Source: Saprospiraceae bacterium (lineage in GTDB: Bacteria; Bacteroidota; Bacteroidia; Chitinophagales; Saprospiraceae). Taken from it: 27,162 nucleotides of DNA. Positions 26,161 through 27,162 of the stretch are shown here, piece by piece (position 1 is the stretch's first letter; every line of letters begins with the position of its first letter). The stretch is taken from NCBI GenBank assembly GCA_013042795.1, contig JABDPK010000034.1:1-27162 (forward strand), given 5' to 3'. The notes beneath the pieces were generated by a model, which saw only the letters and a program-made list of their open reading frames with translations, searched no databases and was not told the DNA's origin. The translations under genes were made by a program, and so were the position numbers.

Positions 26161-26232
26161 ATGTTTAAGAGAAGATTTTTTAGAAAATACAGTGTACCGG
26201 CACCTTCTGTACCGGTTACAAGGTATCTTTAG
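26161..26232 (+). CDS. Possible 23-residue leader peptide or small protein
   Basis: ATG to TAG with 23 codons, about 18 bases after the predicted transcription start. The peptide is basic and aromatic at the start (MFKRRFFRKY) and Pro/Val-rich afterwards (SVPAPSVPV), ending TRYL. Not recognised as any known family. The ORF contains a hairpin (26193-26220) and is followed 21 bases later by a strong terminator. It may be a leader peptide in front of purC, a small protein, or chance within a small RNA. A tandem GTACCGG encodes the repeated Val-Pro. Confidence 0.4.
   Translation: MFKRRFFRKYSVPAPSVPVTRYL
26193..26220 (+). ncRNA. Stable hairpin inside the micro-transcription unit
   Basis: TGTACCGG (26193-26200) pairs with CCGGT-t-ACA (26212-26220), giving an 8-bp GC-rich stem with one bulged T and an 11-base loop. 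This is unusual in an AT-rich gap and suggests that the transcript (about 26143-26290, ~150 nt) acts as a structured RNA as well as, or instead of, a coding one. Confidence 0.4.
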
Positions 26233-26253
26233 AACAATTAGTTGTTAACGGAT

Positions 26254-26290
26254 AAAATCCTTCAGGGCAATTGCGTTGAGGGATTTTTTT
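26254..26290 (+). terminator. Rho-independent terminator before purC
   Basis: AAAATCCTTCA (26254-26264) pairs fully with TGAGGGATTTT (26277-26287), one pair being a G-T wobble; the loop is 12 bases and contains GCAATTGC. Seven T follow (26284-26290). It closes the small unit starting near 26143 and lies about 70 bases before purC, so it could act as an attenuator for that gene. Confidence 0.8.
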
Positions 26291-26359
26291 ATTCTGACAC
26301 CCGGACTTATGATCATATAATGACTATTTTTCCGTTTTGATTCCAAATCAGTTTACTTC

Positions 26360-27162
26360 ATGGTACAAGGTTTAAAAGAGACACATTTTAATCTCCCTGG
26401 ACAGACAGATTTTTACAGGGGAAAAGTCAGGGATGTCTACTACTTCGAAAATCAATTGGTCATTGTTGCTTCTGATCGTATTTCAGCATTTGACCATGTA
26501 CTTCCAAGGGCCATTCCGTTTAAAGGTCAGATATTAAACCAGATAGCCTTGCATTTTCTGAATGCAAGCCAGGATATCGTTCCCAACTGGCTTGTCGGAA
26601 GTCCGGACCCGAATGTAAGTATTGGTCATAAGGCAGACGCGATCAAATTGGAGATGGTTGTGCGGGGATATCTTGCTGGTCATGCCTGGCGTGAATACAA
26701 ATCAGGCAAAAGAAGCATATGTGGTGTATCTATGCCTGAAGGTATGAAGGAAGGTGATAAATTCCCTAACCCGATTTTAACTCCTGCTACAAAAGCAGAT
26801 GAAGGACATGATGAGGATATTTCTAAAGAACAAATTCTTGAAAGAGAGATTATCTCTTCAGAAGACTGGAATGTATTGAGTCGATATGCTCATGACCTCT
26901 TTTACCTGGGAAGTAAGATGGCTGAAAAGAATGGACTTATTCTCGTCGATACTAAATATGAGTTTGGCAGGTACAATGGTGAGATTATTCTTATTGATGA
27001 AATACATACTCCCGACAGTTCAAGATACTACATCAAAGAAGGATATGAAGAACGTCAACAAAGAGGCGAAAAGCAAAAGCAGCTATCCAAGGAATTTGTC
27101 AGGGAATGGTTGATGGAGCAGGGATTCCAGGGCAAAGAAGGGCAGGAGATGCCAGAGATGCC
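26360..27162 (+). CDS. purC: Phosphoribosylaminoimidazole-succinocarboxamide synthase (3' truncated by window)
   Basis: The ATG at 26360 opens a frame that runs to the window edge, 267 codons without stop; the end is missing. PurC joins CAIR and aspartate with ATP to make SAICAR in purine synthesis, in the cytoplasm. Motifs in order: [69 protein letters not shown] and [13 protein letters not shown], all typical of the ~310-residue form found in many Bacteroidota and in yeast Ade1. The gap upstream holds the small unit with its terminator; between it and the ATG (26291-26359) I find no TAnnTTTG box, which leaves open that purC is read through from the promoter at 26106. Confidence 0.96.
   Translation, partial: MVQGLKETHFNLPGQTDFYRGKVRDVYYFENQLVIVASDRISAFDHVLPRAIPFKGQILNQIALHFLNASQDIVPNWLVGSPDPNVSIGHKADAIKLEMVVRGYLAGHAWREYKSGKRSICGVSMPEGMKEGDKFPNPILTPATKADEGHDEDISKEQILEREIISSEDWNVLSRYAHDLFYLGSKMAEKNGLILVDTKYEFGRYNGEIILIDEIHTPDSSRYYIKEGYEERQQRGEKQKQLSKEFVREWLMEQGFQGKEGQEMPEM

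Noticed and set aside
26886..27113. 75-codon open frame near the right edge
   Set aside because: It is out of frame inside purC, whose own frame is open from 26360 to the edge with clear PurC motifs.

Overview
The window looks like chromosomal DNA of a free-living Bacteroidota, probably from the Saprospirales/Chitinophagales/Cytophagales side of the phylum. The evidence is three secreted proteins with type IX secretion (T9SS) C-terminal sorting domains of type A, plus two of type B (gliding motility-associated CHU_C), SprB-type repeats, Bacteroidota promoter boxes (TAnnTTTG), start codons without clear Shine-Dalgarno sequences, and a miaB - sigma54 activator - lptE - secG - groS - groL gene order that I know from this phylum. 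The genus cannot be fixed from the sequence alone. (Sorting-domain count in detail: type A in the genes at 1-1023 and 13076-14161, type B in the genes at 1097-2302 and 2339-6421, so four T9SS cargo genes in total.)

Layout. 1-6421 is a cell-surface block: the 3' part of a lamin-tail-domain protein, a LamG-type protein, and on the opposite strand a 1360-residue SprB-like repeat adhesin with a cohesin-like N-terminal domain. 6687-7469 (-) encodes a periplasmic thioredoxin fused to a SPOR-like domain. 7742-14161 (+) is a closely packed run: fabH, efp, accB, accC, an MsbA-type ABC exporter and a T9SS type A protein. It joins fatty-acid initiation (FabH, the biotin carrier and biotin carboxylase of acetyl-CoA carboxylase) with translation factor EF-P and envelope export. 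14216-21031 (-) is an envelope and proteostasis block read from miaB down to groL: miaB, a receiver-less sigma54 activator, lptE, a lysine-tract protein, secG, groS, groL. The first five genes overlap or nearly abut. 21326-23982 (+) holds a TPR/TonB-C-like protein, a small outer-membrane-like protein and murB. 24058-25993 holds a surface lipoprotein with a CX4CH haem motif, a single-domain rhodanese and a solitary ATPase_2-type ATPase. The window ends with an AT-rich region carrying a very small transcription unit (promoter, 23-codon ORF, hairpin, terminator) and the 5' part of purC, which runs off the edge.

Most genes are ordinary housekeeping or surface genes. The points most worth a second look are the micro-transcription unit in front of purC (26106-26290), the related TGACA-N3-TGTCA sites upstream of both groS and the miaB-sigma54 activator operon, the thioredoxin-SPOR fusion, the lysine-tract protein inside the secG operon, and the CX4CH lipoprotein with a surface-export signal. 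I saw no CRISPR array, insertion sequence, prophage, tRNA or rRNA gene.
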